NCBI GenBank assembly: GCA_002600635.1
Contig: CP021371.1
Location: 1,863,001 to 1,927,000, forward strand
Reading direction: 5' to 3'
DNA length: 64,000 nt
DNA from: Rhizobium sp. ACO-34A
GTDB taxonomy: Bacteria > Pseudomonadota > Alphaproteobacteria > Rhizobiales > Rhizobiaceae
Positions 9,393-19,481 of the stretch are shown piece by piece. The notes beneath the pieces are model-generated. The model saw only the letters and a list, made by a program, of their open reading frames with translations. It was not told where the DNA came from and ran no database searches. The position numbers were made by a program, and so were the translations under genes. The first letter of the stretch is position 1, and the number at the start of each line of letters is the position of its first letter.

Positions 9393-10496
9393 ATGTCCGT
9401 TCGTCGACTAGCCGAAGAGCAATTCCAGCCGACAGGCTTTTCCTTCAACGAGGAGAATTCGGTCTGGGCTGAGGCAACCATCCGCAAGTATCCCGAGGGC
9501 CGCCAGCAGTCGGCGGTCATCCCGCTTCTGATGCGGGCTCAGGAGCAGGACGGCTGGGTGACGCGAGCGGCCATCGAATTCGTCGCTGAAAAGCTCTCCA
9601 TGCCCTATATCCGGGTTCTGGAAGTCGCGACCTTCTACACGCAGTTCCAGCTGAAGCCGGTCGGTACGCGCGCCCACGTTCAGGTCTGTGGCACCACGCC
9701 GTGCATGCTGCGCGGCGCAGAAGACCTCATCAAAGTCTGCAAGAGCAAGATCCACGCCGAGCCCTTCGAGCGTAATGGCGACGGTACGCTTTCCTGGGAA
9801 GAGGTGGAGTGTCAGGGCGCCTGCGTAAACGCGCCGATGGTCATGATCTTCAAGGATAGCTATGAAGACCTGACGCCGACCCAGCTCGAGCACATCATCG
9901 ACCGTTTCCAGGCTGGCAAGGGTTCCGACATCAAGCCCGGTACGCAGATCGATCGCTTCAACTCCGCTCCGGCCGGTGGCCTTACCGCCCTGACCGACGC
10001 CGACGTCAAGCCGGCGACCGAGTCGAAGGCTGCACCGGTGGCTGCCGAGGCTGTCGTCGTGCCGCCGTCGAATGCGGCAAAGCCTGTGACCGCGGCTGAA
10101 GAAACCAATCCGGCCATCAAGAGCCCGGCCGATGGCGAAACGGCTCTGCCCGAAGGAAGCCCGAAGGCAAAGCCTGCAAAGGCGGAAAATCTTGCCGTGG
10201 GTCAGCCCTCGCTCGAGGACAAGAATCGTCCGGCGGGTATCGAAAAGCCCGAAACTCCCGACGATCTCAAGATGATCTCGGGCGTCGGTCCAAAGATCGA
10301 AGGCGTGCTCCACAGCATCGGTATCTTCACCTTTGCCCAGATCGCCGGCTGGAAGAAGGCCGAGCGTGAGTGGGTCGACGGTTACCTGAAGTTCTCCGGC
10401 CGCATCGAGCGTGACGACTGGGTCAAGCAGGCCAAGGCGCTCGCCAAGGGTGGCGAAGCCGAATACATCAAAGTTTTCGGCAAGAAGCCGCGGTAA
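9393..10496 (+). CDS. nuoE: NADH-quinone oxidoreductase subunit E with C-terminal helix-hairpin-helix extension
   Basis: A 367-residue protein, against about 160-220 for a standard NuoE. Residues 1-170 are the 24-kDa subunit, with the [2Fe-2S] N1a ligands C99-x4-C104 (VCGTTPCML) and C140-x3-C144 ([10 protein letters not shown]). Residues ~190-289 are a low-complexity linker rich in Ala, Pro, Lys and Glu. Residues ~290-352 form a helix-hairpin-helix domain with [17 protein letters not shown] and a closing [15 protein letters not shown]. The same domain ends the protein encoded just after nuoF. The extension keeps the reading frame and codon use of its neighbours, so it is not a sequencing artefact. 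Confidence 0.95.
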   Translation: MSVRRLAEEQFQPTGFSFNEENSVWAEATIRKYPEGRQQSAVIPLLMRAQEQDGWVTRAAIEFVAEKLSMPYIRVLEVATFYTQFQLKPVGTRAHVQVCGTTPCMLRGAEDLIKVCKSKIHAEPFERNGDGTLSWEEVECQGACVNAPMVMIFKDSYEDLTPTQLEHIIDRFQAGKGSDIKPGTQIDRFNSAPAGGLTALTDADVKPATESKAAPVAAEAVVVPPSNAAKPVTAAEETNPAIKSPADGETALPEGSPKAKPAKAENLAVGQPSLEDKNRPAGIEKPETPDDLKMISGVGPKIEGVLHSIGIFTFAQIAGWKKAEREWVDGYLKFSGRIERDDWVKQAKALAKGGEAEYIKVFGKKPR

Positions 10497-10508
10497 AGGG
10501 GGTAGGAC

Positions 10509-11813
10509 ATGTTGAAGGATCAGGATCGTATCTTCACCAACATCTACGGCCTCAAGGACAAGTCGCTGAAGGGCGCCATGAGCCGTGGCCACTGGGATGG
10601 AACCAAGCAGATCCTTGAAAAGGGTCGCGACTGGATCATCAACGAGCTGAAGGCCTCGGGTCTGCGCGGCCGTGGCGGCGCGGGCTTCCCGACCGGCCTC
10701 AAGTGGTCCTTCATGCCGAAGGAATCCGATGGCCGTCCGCACTACCTCGTCGTCAACGCCGACGAATCCGAGCCCGGCACCTGCAAGGACCGCGATATCC
10801 TGCGCCACGATCCGCATACGCTGATCGAAGGCTGCGTGGTCGCGTCCTTCGCCATGGGCGCCAATCATGCATTCATCTACGTACGCGGCGAATTCATGCG
10901 CGAGCGTGAAGCCCTGCAGGCGGCCATCGACGAGTGCTACGAGGCCGGCCTGCTCGGCAAGAACAACAAGCTCGGCTACGATATCGACATCATCGTCCAT
11001 CACGGCGCCGGCGCTTACATCTGCGGCGAAGAAACCGCGCTGCTCGAAAGCCTTGAAGGCAAGAAGGGCCAGCCGCGCCTGAAGCCGCCGTTCCCGGCGA
11101 ACATGGGTCTCTACGGCTGCCCGACGACGGTCAACAACGTCGAATCGATTGCCGTTACTCCGACGATCCTGCGTCGCGGCGCCGGCTGGTTCTCGTCGTT
11201 CGGCCGTCCGAACAACGTCGGCACCAAGCTTTTCATGATCTCGGGTCACGTCAACACGCCGTGCACGGTTGAGGAAAGCATGGGCATCTCGTTCCGTGAG
11301 ATGATCGAAAAGCACGGCGGCGGTATTCGTGGCGGCTGGGACAACCTCCTTGCCGTCATTCCCGGTGGTGCATCGTGCCCGGTCGTCAAGGCCGAGGACA
11401 TGATGGACGTCACGCTCGATTTCGACGGTCTGCGCGAGGTCAAGTCCTCCTTCGGCACCGGCGGCATGATCGTCATGGACAAGTCCACCGACATCATCAA
11501 GGCCATCTGGCGCATCGCCGCCTTCTTCAAGCACGAGAGCTGCGGCCAGTGCACGCCGTGCCGCGAAGGTACCGGCTGGATGATGCGTGTCATGGAGCGC
11601 ATGGTGAAGGGCAACGCCCAGAAGCGCGAAATCGACATGCTGTTCCAGGTGACCAAGCAGGTTGAAGGCCACACCATCTGTGCGCTCGGCGACGCAGCTG
11701 CATGGCCGATCCAGGGTCTCATCCGGAATTTCCGTCCGGAAATCGAGGCTCGCATCGATCAGTACACCCGCAACGCCATGGCGCATGGCGTTGTCATGGA
11801 AGCGGCCGAATAA
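10509..11813 (+). CDS. nuoF: NADH-quinone oxidoreductase subunit F
   Basis: A 434-residue 51-kDa subunit, the NADH- and FMN-binding entry point of complex I. The glycine-rich NADH/FMN loop [13 protein letters not shown] is at about residues 55-68, a second motif, [19 protein letters not shown], at about 165-185, and the [4Fe-4S] N3 ligands are in [12 protein letters not shown] with a fourth Cys in [13 protein letters not shown]. It follows nuoE by 12 bases. Confidence 0.97.
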   Translation: MLKDQDRIFTNIYGLKDKSLKGAMSRGHWDGTKQILEKGRDWIINELKASGLRGRGGAGFPTGLKWSFMPKESDGRPHYLVVNADESEPGTCKDRDILRHDPHTLIEGCVVASFAMGANHAFIYVRGEFMREREALQAAIDECYEAGLLGKNNKLGYDIDIIVHHGAGAYICGEETALLESLEGKKGQPRLKPPFPANMGLYGCPTTVNNVESIAVTPTILRRGAGWFSSFGRPNNVGTKLFMISGHVNTPCTVEESMGISFREMIEKHGGGIRGGWDNLLAVIPGGASCPVVKAEDMMDVTLDFDGLREVKSSFGTGGMIVMDKSTDIIKAIWRIAAFFKHESCGQCTPCREGTGWMMRVMERMVKGNAQKREIDMLFQVTKQVEGHTICALGDAAAWPIQGLIRNFRPEIEARIDQYTRNAMAHGVVMEAAE

Positions 11814-11826
11814 GGAAGAGGCGGTT

Positions 11827-12522
11827 ATGGCCAAGGCATCGGACAAGACTGGGGAAGGGCATGCCGCAGATCCGGCCGACTTCAGCCGTGTCGCCGATGC
11901 CTTGAAAGACATGCCGCATGTTCCGCTGCACCCGCTGATGGCCCATCCGGCCGCAGCGCTTGCGGCGGCAACCGCAATCGGTTTCGGTCTGGCCACGCAC
12001 ATGACGAGCGTGTTTCTCGGCTCCCTGCAGGGGGCGGTGGAAGCGACCAACAAGCTGGCCCGCAAGCTTGAGGAAGAAAAGCTGGCGGCCGAGGCTGCAC
12101 CGGCAGCTCCTTCCGAGCCGACCGGGGATGCCTCGGAGGCTGCGGAACCCGTTGTCGTTGCGCGCAAGCCACGCAAGGTTCCGGTCAAGCAGGCCGAAGC
12201 GAAAGTGGCTCCCGCTCCGAAGGCACGCAAGGTTGCTGCCAAGGTGGTGAAGGCTGAAAAGCCCGAAGCCGTCGAACCGGTAGCAAAGGCGACGAAGGCG
12301 GCGCGAACCTCTGGCAAGCCCGACGATCTGAAAAAGATCGAGGGTATTGGTCCGAAGCTGGAACAGGTTCTGAACGAAAAAGGCATCCGCCGCTTTGCCC
12401 ATCTTGCGGCGCTGGATGCTGAAGCGCTAGAGGCGCTGGACAAGGAAATCGGCCTGGGTGGCCGGGCAGTGCGCGACGACTGGTCTGGTCAGGCGCGCAA
12501 GCTTGCGGGCGCAAGGAATTGA
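11827..12522 (+). CDS. Helix-hairpin-helix protein encoded in the nuo operon (accessory protein of unknown function)
   Basis: 231 residues from the ATG at 11827, with GGAAGAGGCGG just upstream. Three parts are visible: an N-terminal region with a hydrophobic helix at about residues 41-66 (HPAAALAAATAIGFGLATHM), an Ala/Pro/Lys/Glu-rich linker at about 85-163, and a C-terminal helix-hairpin-helix domain at about 166-227 (IEGIGPKLEQVLNEKGI, closing AVRDDWSGQARKLA). The domain is paralogous to the C-terminus of NuoE two genes upstream. Such domains are sometimes annotated as a predicted 5'-DNA nuclease-like H3TH domain, but no nuclease core is present. Its place between nuoF and nuoG suggests a link with complex I; the function is unknown. 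Confidence 0.85.
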   Translation: MAKASDKTGEGHAADPADFSRVADALKDMPHVPLHPLMAHPAAALAAATAIGFGLATHMTSVFLGSLQGAVEATNKLARKLEEEKLAAEAAPAAPSEPTGDASEAAEPVVVARKPRKVPVKQAEAKVAPAPKARKVAAKVVKAEKPEAVEPVAKATKAARTSGKPDDLKKIEGIGPKLEQVLNEKGIRRFAHLAALDAEALEALDKEIGLGGRAVRDDWSGQARKLAGARN

Positions 12523-12703
12523 GGATCGCGGGACGCCCTTCGTGAGGGTGTCTCGAAGTCCGGCGAGAATGAGGAATATCCGGCTCTGAAAAGAGCGGGA
12601 ATCGGAAATAAACGGCGGGACGCCAGTCGAGATTGGATGGTCCCGCTTGCCGGAGCGAAAGCTGCGGTGCAATGCGCACTATGCGTGAGGCAGGAAGGCG
12701 AAT
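12523..12703 (+). other. Structured spacer before nuoG
   Basis: These 181 bases inside the operon carry no ORF with a ribosome site but three hairpins: 12532-12539/12545-12552 (8 bp, one G-U), GCTCT-GAAA-AGAGC at 12583-12596, and GCGGGAC/GTCCCGC at 12615-12621/12640-12646. None has a T-run, so they are more likely RNA processing or stability elements than terminators. AGGAAGG at 12692-12698 serves nuoG. Confidence 0.5.
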
Positions 12704-14785
12704 ATGGCAAAGCTGAAAGTCGACGGTAAAGAGATCGAGGTCCCGGATCATTTCACGCTGTTGCAGGCGTGCGAGGAAGCCGGCGCTGAAGTCCCGCGCT
12801 TTTGTTTTCATGAACGACTGTCGGTCGCCGGCAACTGCCGTATGTGCCTCGTCGAGGTAAAGGGTGGCCCGCCGAAGCCGGCTGCATCCTGCGCCATGGG
12901 CGTGCGCGATATCCGCGGCGGCCCGAACGGCGAACTGCCGGAAGTTTTCACCAACACGCCGATGGTCAAGAAGGCCCGCGAAGGCGTGATGGAGTTCCTG
13001 CTGATCAACCATCCGCTGGATTGCCCGATCTGCGACCAGGGCGGCGAGTGCGACCTGCAGGACCAGGCCATGGCCTTCGGTATCGACTCGTCGCGCTACT
13101 CGGAAAACAAGCGCGCGGTCGAAGACAAGTATATCGGCCCGCTGGTCAAGACCGTGATGAACCGCTGCATTCACTGCACGCGTTGCGTCCGCTTCACCAC
13201 CGAAGTTGCCGGCATCGCCGAACTCGGCCTGATCGGTCGCGGCGAGGATGCCGAGATCACCACCTATCTCGAGCAGGCCATGACTTCGGAGCTGCAGGGC
13301 AACGTCGTCGACCTCTGCCCGGTTGGCGCGCTGACCTCCAAGCCCTTCGCCTTCACGGCCCGTCCGTGGGAACTCAACAAGACCGAATCGATCGACGTCA
13401 TGGACGCTCTTGGTTCGGCTATCCGCGTCGATACCCGTGGTCGTGAAGTCATGCGCGTCATGCCCCGCGTCAACGAACAGATCAACGAAGAGTGGATCTC
13501 CGACAAGAGCCGCTTCATCTGGGACGGCCTGAAGACCCAGCGTCTCGATCGCCCCTATGTCCGTCGTGACGGTCGTCTGCAGCCGGCCACCTGGGCCGAA
13601 GCTTTCGCCGCCATCAAGTCGGCCGTGGCTGCCACCTCCGGTTCGAAGATCGGCGCGGTCGCCGGCGATCTCGCATCCGTCGAGGAAATGTACGCGCTGA
13701 AGGCGCTTCTCAATGCGCTTGGCTCGGTCAACACCGACTGTCGCCAGGATGGGACGGCAGTTGATCCGTCGCTCGGCCGCGCAAGCTACCTCTTCAACGC
13801 AACGATCGAAGGCATCGAAGCTGCCGACGCGATTCTCATCGTCGGCGCCAACCCGCGCTATGAGGCAGCCGTGCTCAACGCACGCATCCGCAAGCGCTGG
13901 CGTCGCGGCGGCCTGCCGATCGGCGTGATCGGCGAAGGTGGCGAGCTGCGTTATCCCTACGAATATCTTGGTGCGGGCACCGAGACGCTGGCCGACCTCG
14001 TCGCCGGCAAGAGCGGCTTCGTCGAAAAGCTGAAGGCCGCCAAGAACCCGCTCATCATCGTAGGGCAGGGGGCTCTGGTCGGAGCTGAGGGCGCGGCGGT
14101 TCTGGCGAATGCTGCAAAGCTTGCTGAAGCTGTCGGCGCGCTCACCGAAGAATGGAACGGCTTCTCCGTACTTCACACCGCCGCTTCGCGCGTCGGTGGC
14201 CTCGATCTCGGTTTCGTGCCGGGTGAAGGCGGTGTTGCTGCGGCCGATCTTCTGGCTTCCGCGGATGTTCTCTTCCTTCTCGGCGCTGACGAACTCGATT
14301 TCACCCGCAAGGGCTCGAAGTTCACCGTCTATATCGGCAGCCACGGCGACAACGGTGCACATCACGCCGACGTCATCCTTCCGGGCGCAACCTATACCGA
14401 GAAATCGGGGACCTGGGTCAACACCGAAGGACGCGTTCAGATGGGCAACCGTGCCGGCTTCGCACCGGGCGACGCCCGCGAAGACTGGGCCATCATCCGC
14501 GCGCTTTCCGACGTGCTCGGGAAGAAGCTGCCCTTCGACTCGCTGACCGCGCTTCGCGCCAAGCTTTATACGGAATACCCGCATTTTGCCGGCCTTGATG
14601 AGATCCTTCCGGGCGCCAGCAGCGAAATTGCCGCAATTGCGAAAAAAGCCGGGCAGATGACGAAATCCGTGTTTGCGTCGCCGGTCAAAGACTTCTATTT
14701 GACGAACCCGATTGCACGTGCGTCGGCCGTCATGGCCGAGTGCTCGGCATTGGCCCGCAACAACTTCAAGGCTGCGGCAGAGTAA
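12704..14785 (+). CDS. nuoG: NADH-quinone oxidoreductase subunit G
   Basis: A 693-residue 75-kDa subunit with several iron-sulfur clusters. The N-terminal ferredoxin-type [2Fe-2S] domain shows CFHERLSVAGNCRMC near residues 34-48 and a further Cys. The His-Cys cluster is in HPLDCPICDQGGECDLQD, and the [4Fe-4S] ligands are in RCIHCTRCVRF with a later CPVGALTSKP. The rest is the molybdopterin oxidoreductase-like domain without a molybdenum site. Length is normal for the alphaproteobacterial form. A strong ribosome site AGGAAGG precedes the ATG. Confidence 0.97.
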   Translation: MAKLKVDGKEIEVPDHFTLLQACEEAGAEVPRFCFHERLSVAGNCRMCLVEVKGGPPKPAASCAMGVRDIRGGPNGELPEVFTNTPMVKKAREGVMEFLLINHPLDCPICDQGGECDLQDQAMAFGIDSSRYSENKRAVEDKYIGPLVKTVMNRCIHCTRCVRFTTEVAGIAELGLIGRGEDAEITTYLEQAMTSELQGNVVDLCPVGALTSKPFAFTARPWELNKTESIDVMDALGSAIRVDTRGREVMRVMPRVNEQINEEWISDKSRFIWDGLKTQRLDRPYVRRDGRLQPATWAEAFAAIKSAVAATSGSKIGAVAGDLASVEEMYALKALLNALGSVNTDCRQDGTAVDPSLGRASYLFNATIEGIEAADAILIVGANPRYEAAVLNARIRKRWRRGGLPIGVIGEGGELRYPYEYLGAGTETLADLVAGKSGFVEKLKAAKNPLIIVGQGALVGAEGAAVLANAAKLAEAVGALTEEWNGFSVLHTAASRVGGLDLGFVPGEGGVAAADLLASADVLFLLGADELDFTRKGSKFTVYIGSHGDNGAHHADVILPGATYTEKSGTWVNTEGRVQMGNRAGFAPGDAREDWAIIRALSDVLGKKLPFDSLTALRAKLYTEYPHFAGLDEILPGASSEIAAIAKKAGQMTKSVFASPVKDFYLTNPIARASAVMAECSALARNNFKAAAE

Positions 14786-14797
14786 AGGCAGGGGATC

Positions 14798-15841
14798 ATG
14801 GACAACTTCGTTTCCACTTATGTCTGGCCGGCGGCCATCATGATCGGCCAGTCGCTGCTGCTCCTGGTCTGCCTTCTGGTCTTCATCGCATACATCCTGC
14901 TCGCAGACCGCAAGATCTGGGCAGCCGTTCAGTTGCGCCGCGGCCCGAACGTGGTCGGTCCCTGGGGTCTGTTCCAGTCCTTCGCCGACCTTCTGAAGTT
15001 CGTGTTCAAGGAGCCGATCATTCCGGCTGGCGCGAACAAGGGCGTGTTCCTTCTTGCTCCGCTTGTCACCGTGCTGCTGGCGCTGGCCACCTGGGCCGTG
15101 GTGCCCGTGGCAGACGGCTGGGTGATCGCCAACATCAATGTCGGCGTCCTCTATGTCTTCGCGATCTCGTCGCTCGAAGTCTACGGCATCATCATGGGTG
15201 GCTGGGCTTCGAACTCTAAGTATCCGTTCCTCGGCGCGCTTCGCTCGGCGGCGCAGATGGTGTCCTACGAAGTCTCGATCGGCTTCGTCATCGTCACCGT
15301 TCTGCTCTGCGTCGGTTCGCTGAACCTGACGGATATCGTTTATGCGCAGAAGGATGGTCTCGGCACCATGATCGGCCTGCCGAATTCCTTCCTCGACTGG
15401 CACTGGCTGGCCCTGTTCCCGATGTTCGTGGTGTTCTTCATCTCGGCGCTTGCGGAAACCAACCGTCCGCCCTTCGACCTGCCGGAAGCTGAATCCGAAC
15501 TCGTTGCCGGCTTCATGGTCGAATACGGCTCCAGCCCGTACATGATGTTCATGCTCGGCGAATATGCGGCCATCGTGCTGATGTGCTCGCTGACCACCAT
15601 CCTGTTCCTCGGAGGCTGGCTGCCGCCGGTCGACGTATGGTTCCTGAACTGGGTACCGGGCATCATCTGGTTCATCATCAAGGCGACGTTGGTATTCTTC
15701 ATGTTCGCCATGGTGAAGGCATTCGTTCCGCGCTACCGCTACGACCAGCTCATGCGTCTCGGCTGGAAGGTCTTCCTTCCGATTTCGCTCGCCATGGTGG
15801 TCATCGTTGCATTCGTGCTGAAGTTTATGGGATGGGCATGA
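14798..15841 (+). CDS. nuoH: NADH-quinone oxidoreductase subunit H
   Basis: A 347-residue membrane subunit (ND1) that joins the peripheral arm to the membrane arm and closes the quinone channel. About eight hydrophobic segments are visible, with signature loops [18 protein letters not shown] near residue 50 and [20 protein letters not shown] near residue 215-235, where the acidic residues are part of the proton/quinone path. It follows nuoG by 12 bases. Confidence 0.97.
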   Translation: MDNFVSTYVWPAAIMIGQSLLLLVCLLVFIAYILLADRKIWAAVQLRRGPNVVGPWGLFQSFADLLKFVFKEPIIPAGANKGVFLLAPLVTVLLALATWAVVPVADGWVIANINVGVLYVFAISSLEVYGIIMGGWASNSKYPFLGALRSAAQMVSYEVSIGFVIVTVLLCVGSLNLTDIVYAQKDGLGTMIGLPNSFLDWHWLALFPMFVVFFISALAETNRPPFDLPEAESELVAGFMVEYGSSPYMMFMLGEYAAIVLMCSLTTILFLGGWLPPVDVWFLNWVPGIIWFIIKATLVFFMFAMVKAFVPRYRYDQLMRLGWKVFLPISLAMVVIVAFVLKFMGWA

Positions 15842-15880
15842 TCATGGCCATTCGTTCACTCGGCAGATTTGGAGGTTGAG

Positions 15881-16372
15881 ATGGCTGGTCTTTCCCAGGC
15901 TGTCAGTTCCCTGTTCCTGAAAGAGTTCGTCGGCGCATTTTTCCTGTCGATGCGCTATTTCTTCCGCCAGAAGGCGACCATCAACTATCCTTTCGAAAAG
16001 GGTCCGGTCTCTCCGCGTTTCCGCGGCGAACATGCCCTGCGTCGCTATCCGAACGGTGAGGAACGCTGCATCGCCTGCAAGCTTTGTGAAGCGATCTGTC
16101 CCGCCCAGGCGATCACCATCGAAGCCGGGCCGCGCCGCAACGACGGCACCCGCCGCACGGTGCGTTACGACATCGACATGGTAAAGTGCATCTATTGCGG
16201 TTTCTGCCAGGAAGCCTGCCCGGTGGATGCGATCGTCGAAGGGCCGAACTTCGAGTTCGCCACCGAAACCCGCGAAGAGCTTTACTTCGACAAGCAGCGG
16301 CTGCTCGACAACGGCGACCGTTGGGAACGGGAAATCGCGCGTAACCTCGCGCTGGATGCACCGTACCGCTGA
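15881..16372 (+). CDS. nuoI: NADH-quinone oxidoreductase subunit I
   Basis: A 163-residue ferredoxin-like subunit (TYKY) with two [4Fe-4S] clusters, N6a and N6b. The ligands are in [17 protein letters not shown] and [17 protein letters not shown]. The start is the ATG at 15881, with GGAGG at 15871-15875; the frame could extend 4 codons to a TTG but the ribosome site rules this out. Confidence 0.97.
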   Translation: MAGLSQAVSSLFLKEFVGAFFLSMRYFFRQKATINYPFEKGPVSPRFRGEHALRRYPNGEERCIACKLCEAICPAQAITIEAGPRRNDGTRRTVRYDIDMVKCIYCGFCQEACPVDAIVEGPNFEFATETREELYFDKQRLLDNGDRWEREIARNLALDAPYR

Positions 16373-16522
16373 CAGGCGGCATGACGACGCCTTGGCGGGA
16401 ACCCGATGGGTCGGCCGCCATGGCACAGATTTGAAACGGAGCGCGCCGGTGGGGATGCCGGTGGCGCTTTATCGGACGAAGGGCAGGGGCCCTCGTCCGG
16501 GGGAAGATGAAAAGGCACCAAC
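16373..16522 (+). other. Structured spacer between nuoI and nuoJ
   Basis: A 150-base gap in an otherwise tight operon. It holds a strong two-part hairpin at 16473-16499 (CGGACGA/TCGTCCG enclosing GGGC-AGGG-GCCC) and a weaker GCGCC/GGCGC stem just before it. There is no T-run and no ORF with a ribosome site. It is probably an RNA processing or stability element. Confidence 0.45.
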
Positions 16523-17137
16523 ATGGGTCTTCAGGCTCTCTTTTTCTATCTCTTCGCCTTTGTCGCGGTCGCTTCCGCGTTCATGGTCATCTCGGCACGG
16601 AACCCGGTTCACTCGGTTCTGTTCCTGATCCTGACCTTCGTGAACGCTGCGGGGCTGTTCCTGCTGACGGGCGCCGAGTTCCTCGCCATGATCCTGCTGG
16701 TCGTTTATGTCGGCGCGGTCGCGGTTCTCTTCCTCTTCGTGGTGATGATGCTCGACATCGACTTCGCCGAGCTGCGGTCGGGCGTGTTGAAATACGCCCC
16801 GATCGGCGCGCTGATCGGTCTGATCGTTGCGGCTGAACTGGTCATCGTGATCGGCGGTACGGCGATTTCGCCGGCTGCCAAGGACGCGATCACCATGCCG
16901 ATCCCGGCACTGACGGAACGCACCAACACCGCCGCCCTCGGCGACGTGCTCTATACGAACTATGTCTATTTCTTCCAGATCGCCGGCCTGGTGCTTCTGG
17001 TGGCCATGATCGGCGCCATCGTGCTGACGCTTCGCCACCGCGAAAACATCAAGCGGCAGGATATCTCCCGCCAGGTTGCCCGTACGCCCGAGACCGCCGT
17101 CAAGGTGGTCAAGGTCAAGCCGGGTCAGGGCGTCTGA
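16523..17137 (+). CDS. nuoJ: NADH-quinone oxidoreductase subunit J
   Basis: A 204-residue membrane subunit (ND6) with five hydrophobic segments. The conserved pi-bulge helix region reads LTGAEFLAMILLVVYVGAVAVLFLFVVMMLD at about residues 52-82; a Glu and a Tyr here are part of the coupling path. The C-terminal tail is basic and cytosolic. Confidence 0.95.
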   Translation: MGLQALFFYLFAFVAVASAFMVISARNPVHSVLFLILTFVNAAGLFLLTGAEFLAMILLVVYVGAVAVLFLFVVMMLDIDFAELRSGVLKYAPIGALIGLIVAAELVIVIGGTAISPAAKDAITMPIPALTERTNTAALGDVLYTNYVYFFQIAGLVLLVAMIGAIVLTLRHRENIKRQDISRQVARTPETAVKVVKVKPGQGV

Positions 17138-17164
17138 GGCAAGAGAGGTCAAGGAAACAATATT

Positions 17165-17473
17165 ATGGAAATCGGTCTTTCCCACTACCTGACGGTCAGT
17201 GCCATCCTCTTCACGCTCGGCGTCTTCGGCATCTTCCTGAACCGCAAGAACGTCATCATCATCCTGATGTCGGTCGAGCTGATCCTGCTGGCGGTCAACA
17301 TCAACATGGTGGCCTTCTCCTCCTTCCTGAACGACATGGTCGGACAGGTCTTCGCCCTGTTCATCCTGACGGTGGCGGCCGCGGAAGCCGCGATCGGCCT
17401 CGCAATCCTCGTCGTCTTCTACCGCAACCGCGGCTCGATCGCAGTTGAAGACATCAACATGATGAAGGGCTGA
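17165..17473 (+). CDS. nuoK: NADH-quinone oxidoreductase subunit K
   Basis: A 102-residue membrane subunit (ND4L) with three transmembrane helices. The two conserved membrane glutamates are visible, in [13 protein letters not shown] (TM2) and [14 protein letters not shown] (TM3). It lies 28 bases after nuoJ and 7 before nuoL. Confidence 0.96.
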   Translation: MEIGLSHYLTVSAILFTLGVFGIFLNRKNVIIILMSVELILLAVNINMVAFSSFLNDMVGQVFALFILTVAAAEAAIGLAILVVFYRNRGSIAVEDINMMKG

Positions 17474-17480
17474 TACGGCT

Positions 17481-19481
17481 ATGCTTCTCTATAAGGCTAT
17501 CGTCTTTCTTCCGCTGATCGGATCGATCATCGCCGGCCTGTTCGGCCGCCAGATCGGCGCCAAGGCTTCGGAATACATCACCAGCGGCCTGATGGTGATC
17601 GTCGCCATCCTTTCGTGGATCGTCTTCTTCAACGTCGCGCTCGCCCATGGCGAAGGCCATGAAGTGATCAAGGTTTCAGTGCTGCGCTGGATCCAGTCCG
17701 GCGGCATCGACGTCGAATGGTCGCTGCGCATCGATACGCTGACCGCCGTCATGCTGGTCGTCGTCAACTCCGTGTCGACGCTGGTGCACATCTATTCGAT
17801 GGGCTACATGCACCACGATCCCCATCGTCCGCGCTTCTTCTCCTACCTGTCGCTCTTCACCTTCGCCATGCTGATGCTGGTGACGTCCGACAACCTGCTG
17901 CAGATGTTCTTTGGCTGGGAAGGCGTGGGTCTGGCCTCGTACTTGTTGATCGGCTTCTGGTTCAAGAAGCCGTCGGCCAGCGCCGCCGCCATGAAGGCCT
18001 TCATCGTCAACCGCGTGGGCGACTTCGGCTTCATCCTCGGTATTTCCGGCATCTTCGTTCTGTTCGGTTCGATCAACTTCGAGACCATCTTCGCAGCGAC
18101 GCAAACCTATCTGCCGCATGAAGGTGCTGAAGCAACCGAAGCGGTCATCAACCTCTTCGGCATGAACCTCGACAAGGGCCACGCCATCACAGCCGTCTGC
18201 CTGCTGCTCTTCATGGGCGCCATGGGTAAGTCGGCCCAGTTCCTGCTGCACACCTGGCTGCCGGACGCCATGGAGGGCCCGACCCCGGTTTCGGCACTTA
18301 TCCATGCCGCAACCATGGTTACCGCCGGCGTCTTCCTCGTCGCCCGCATGTCGCCGCTGTTCGAACTGTCGCCGGATGCATTGACCGTCGTCACCCTGAT
18401 CGGTGCGATTACCGCCTTCTTCGCCGCGACCGTCGGTCTGGTTCAGAACGACATCAAGCGCGTCATCGCCTATTCGACCTGTTCGCAGCTTGGTTACATG
18501 TTCGTGGCTCTCGGAGTAGGGGCCTATGGCGCCGCCGTGTTCCACCTGTTCACGCACGCCTTCTTCAAGGCCCTCCTGTTCCTTTGCGCCGGCTCGGTCA
18601 TCCATGCCGTCGATGGCGAGCAGGACATGCGTTACATGGGCGGCCTTCGTCCGCACATCAAGGTGACCTTCGCGATGATGCTGATCGGCACGCTCGCCAT
18701 CACCGGCGTCGGTATTCCGTTCACTCCGATCGGTTTCGCCGGTTACTTCTCCAAGGACGTGATCATCGAGGCGACCTATGCTTCGCATTCACCGCTCTCG
18801 GGCTTTGCCTTCACCCTGCTGGTAATCGCCGCTCTGTTCACGAGCTTCTATTCCTGGCGCCTGATGTTCCTGACCTTCTTCGGCAAGCCGCGCGCATCCG
18901 CCGACGTCATGCACCATGTGCATGAATCTCCGCAGGTCATGCTCGTACCACTCTACCTTCTGGCGATCGGTGCGGTTCTGGCAGGCTGGATCTTCGAAGG
19001 CCGCTTCTACGGTGAGGAATATCTCGAGTTCTGGAAGGGTGCGCTGTTCACCGCGGAACACAACGAACTGCTGCACGAGTTCCACCACGTGCCGGCCTGG
19101 GTTGCCCTCAGCCCGTTCATCGCGATGGTTCTTGGCTTCGTTACCGCCTGGTACATGTACATCAAGTCGCCTTCGACCCCGAAGAAACTGGCCGAGCAGC
19201 ATCACGTTCTCTACCAGTTCCTGCTCAACAAGTGGTACTTCGACGAACTCTACGACTTCCTCTTCGTCCGCTCCGCCAAGGCTCTTGGCCGCTTCCTGTG
19301 GAAGAAGGGCGACATCGGAATCATCGATACCTACGGTCCGAACGGCGTTGCAGCCGGGGTTGCTGACGTAACCCAGAAGGTCGTCCGGCTGCAGTCGGGC
19401 TACCTCTACCATTATGCCTTCGCGATGCTGATCGGTATCGCCGCCCTCGTTACCTGGATGATGCTCGGGAGTTCCTTCTGA
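17481..19481 (+). CDS. nuoL: NADH-quinone oxidoreductase subunit L
   Basis: A 666-residue distal proton-pumping subunit (ND5) of the Mrp antiporter family. The core signatures are [19 protein letters not shown] near residue 140 and the lysine-bearing helix in [24 protein letters not shown] near 255. A long C-terminal part provides the lateral helix along the membrane arm. Its stop and the nuoM start share one base (TGATG). Confidence 0.97.
   Translation: MLLYKAIVFLPLIGSIIAGLFGRQIGAKASEYITSGLMVIVAILSWIVFFNVALAHGEGHEVIKVSVLRWIQSGGIDVEWSLRIDTLTAVMLVVVNSVSTLVHIYSMGYMHHDPHRPRFFSYLSLFTFAMLMLVTSDNLLQMFFGWEGVGLASYLLIGFWFKKPSASAAAMKAFIVNRVGDFGFILGISGIFVLFGSINFETIFAATQTYLPHEGAEATEAVINLFGMNLDKGHAITAVCLLLFMGAMGKSAQFLLHTWLPDAMEGPTPVSALIHAATMVTAGVFLVARMSPLFELSPDALTVVTLIGAITAFFAATVGLVQNDIKRVIAYSTCSQLGYMFVALGVGAYGAAVFHLFTHAFFKALLFLCAGSVIHAVDGEQDMRYMGGLRPHIKVTFAMMLIGTLAITGVGIPFTPIGFAGYFSKDVIIEATYASHSPLSGFAFTLLVIAALFTSFYSWRLMFLTFFGKPRASADVMHHVHESPQVMLVPLYLLAIGAVLAGWIFEGRFYGEEYLEFWKGALFTAEHNELLHEFHHVPAWVALSPFIAMVLGFVTAWYMYIKSPSTPKKLAEQHHVLYQFLLNKWYFDELYDFLFVRSAKALGRFLWKKGDIGIIDTYGPNGVAAGVADVTQKVVRLQSGYLYHYAFAMLIGIAALVTWMMLGSSF

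Noticed and set aside
9408..15403. Very long minus-strand ORFs (about 1000 codons each) across nuoE-nuoH
   Set aside because: They run antisense to intact, well-identified complex I genes and show Arg/Asp/Gly-rich shadow composition.
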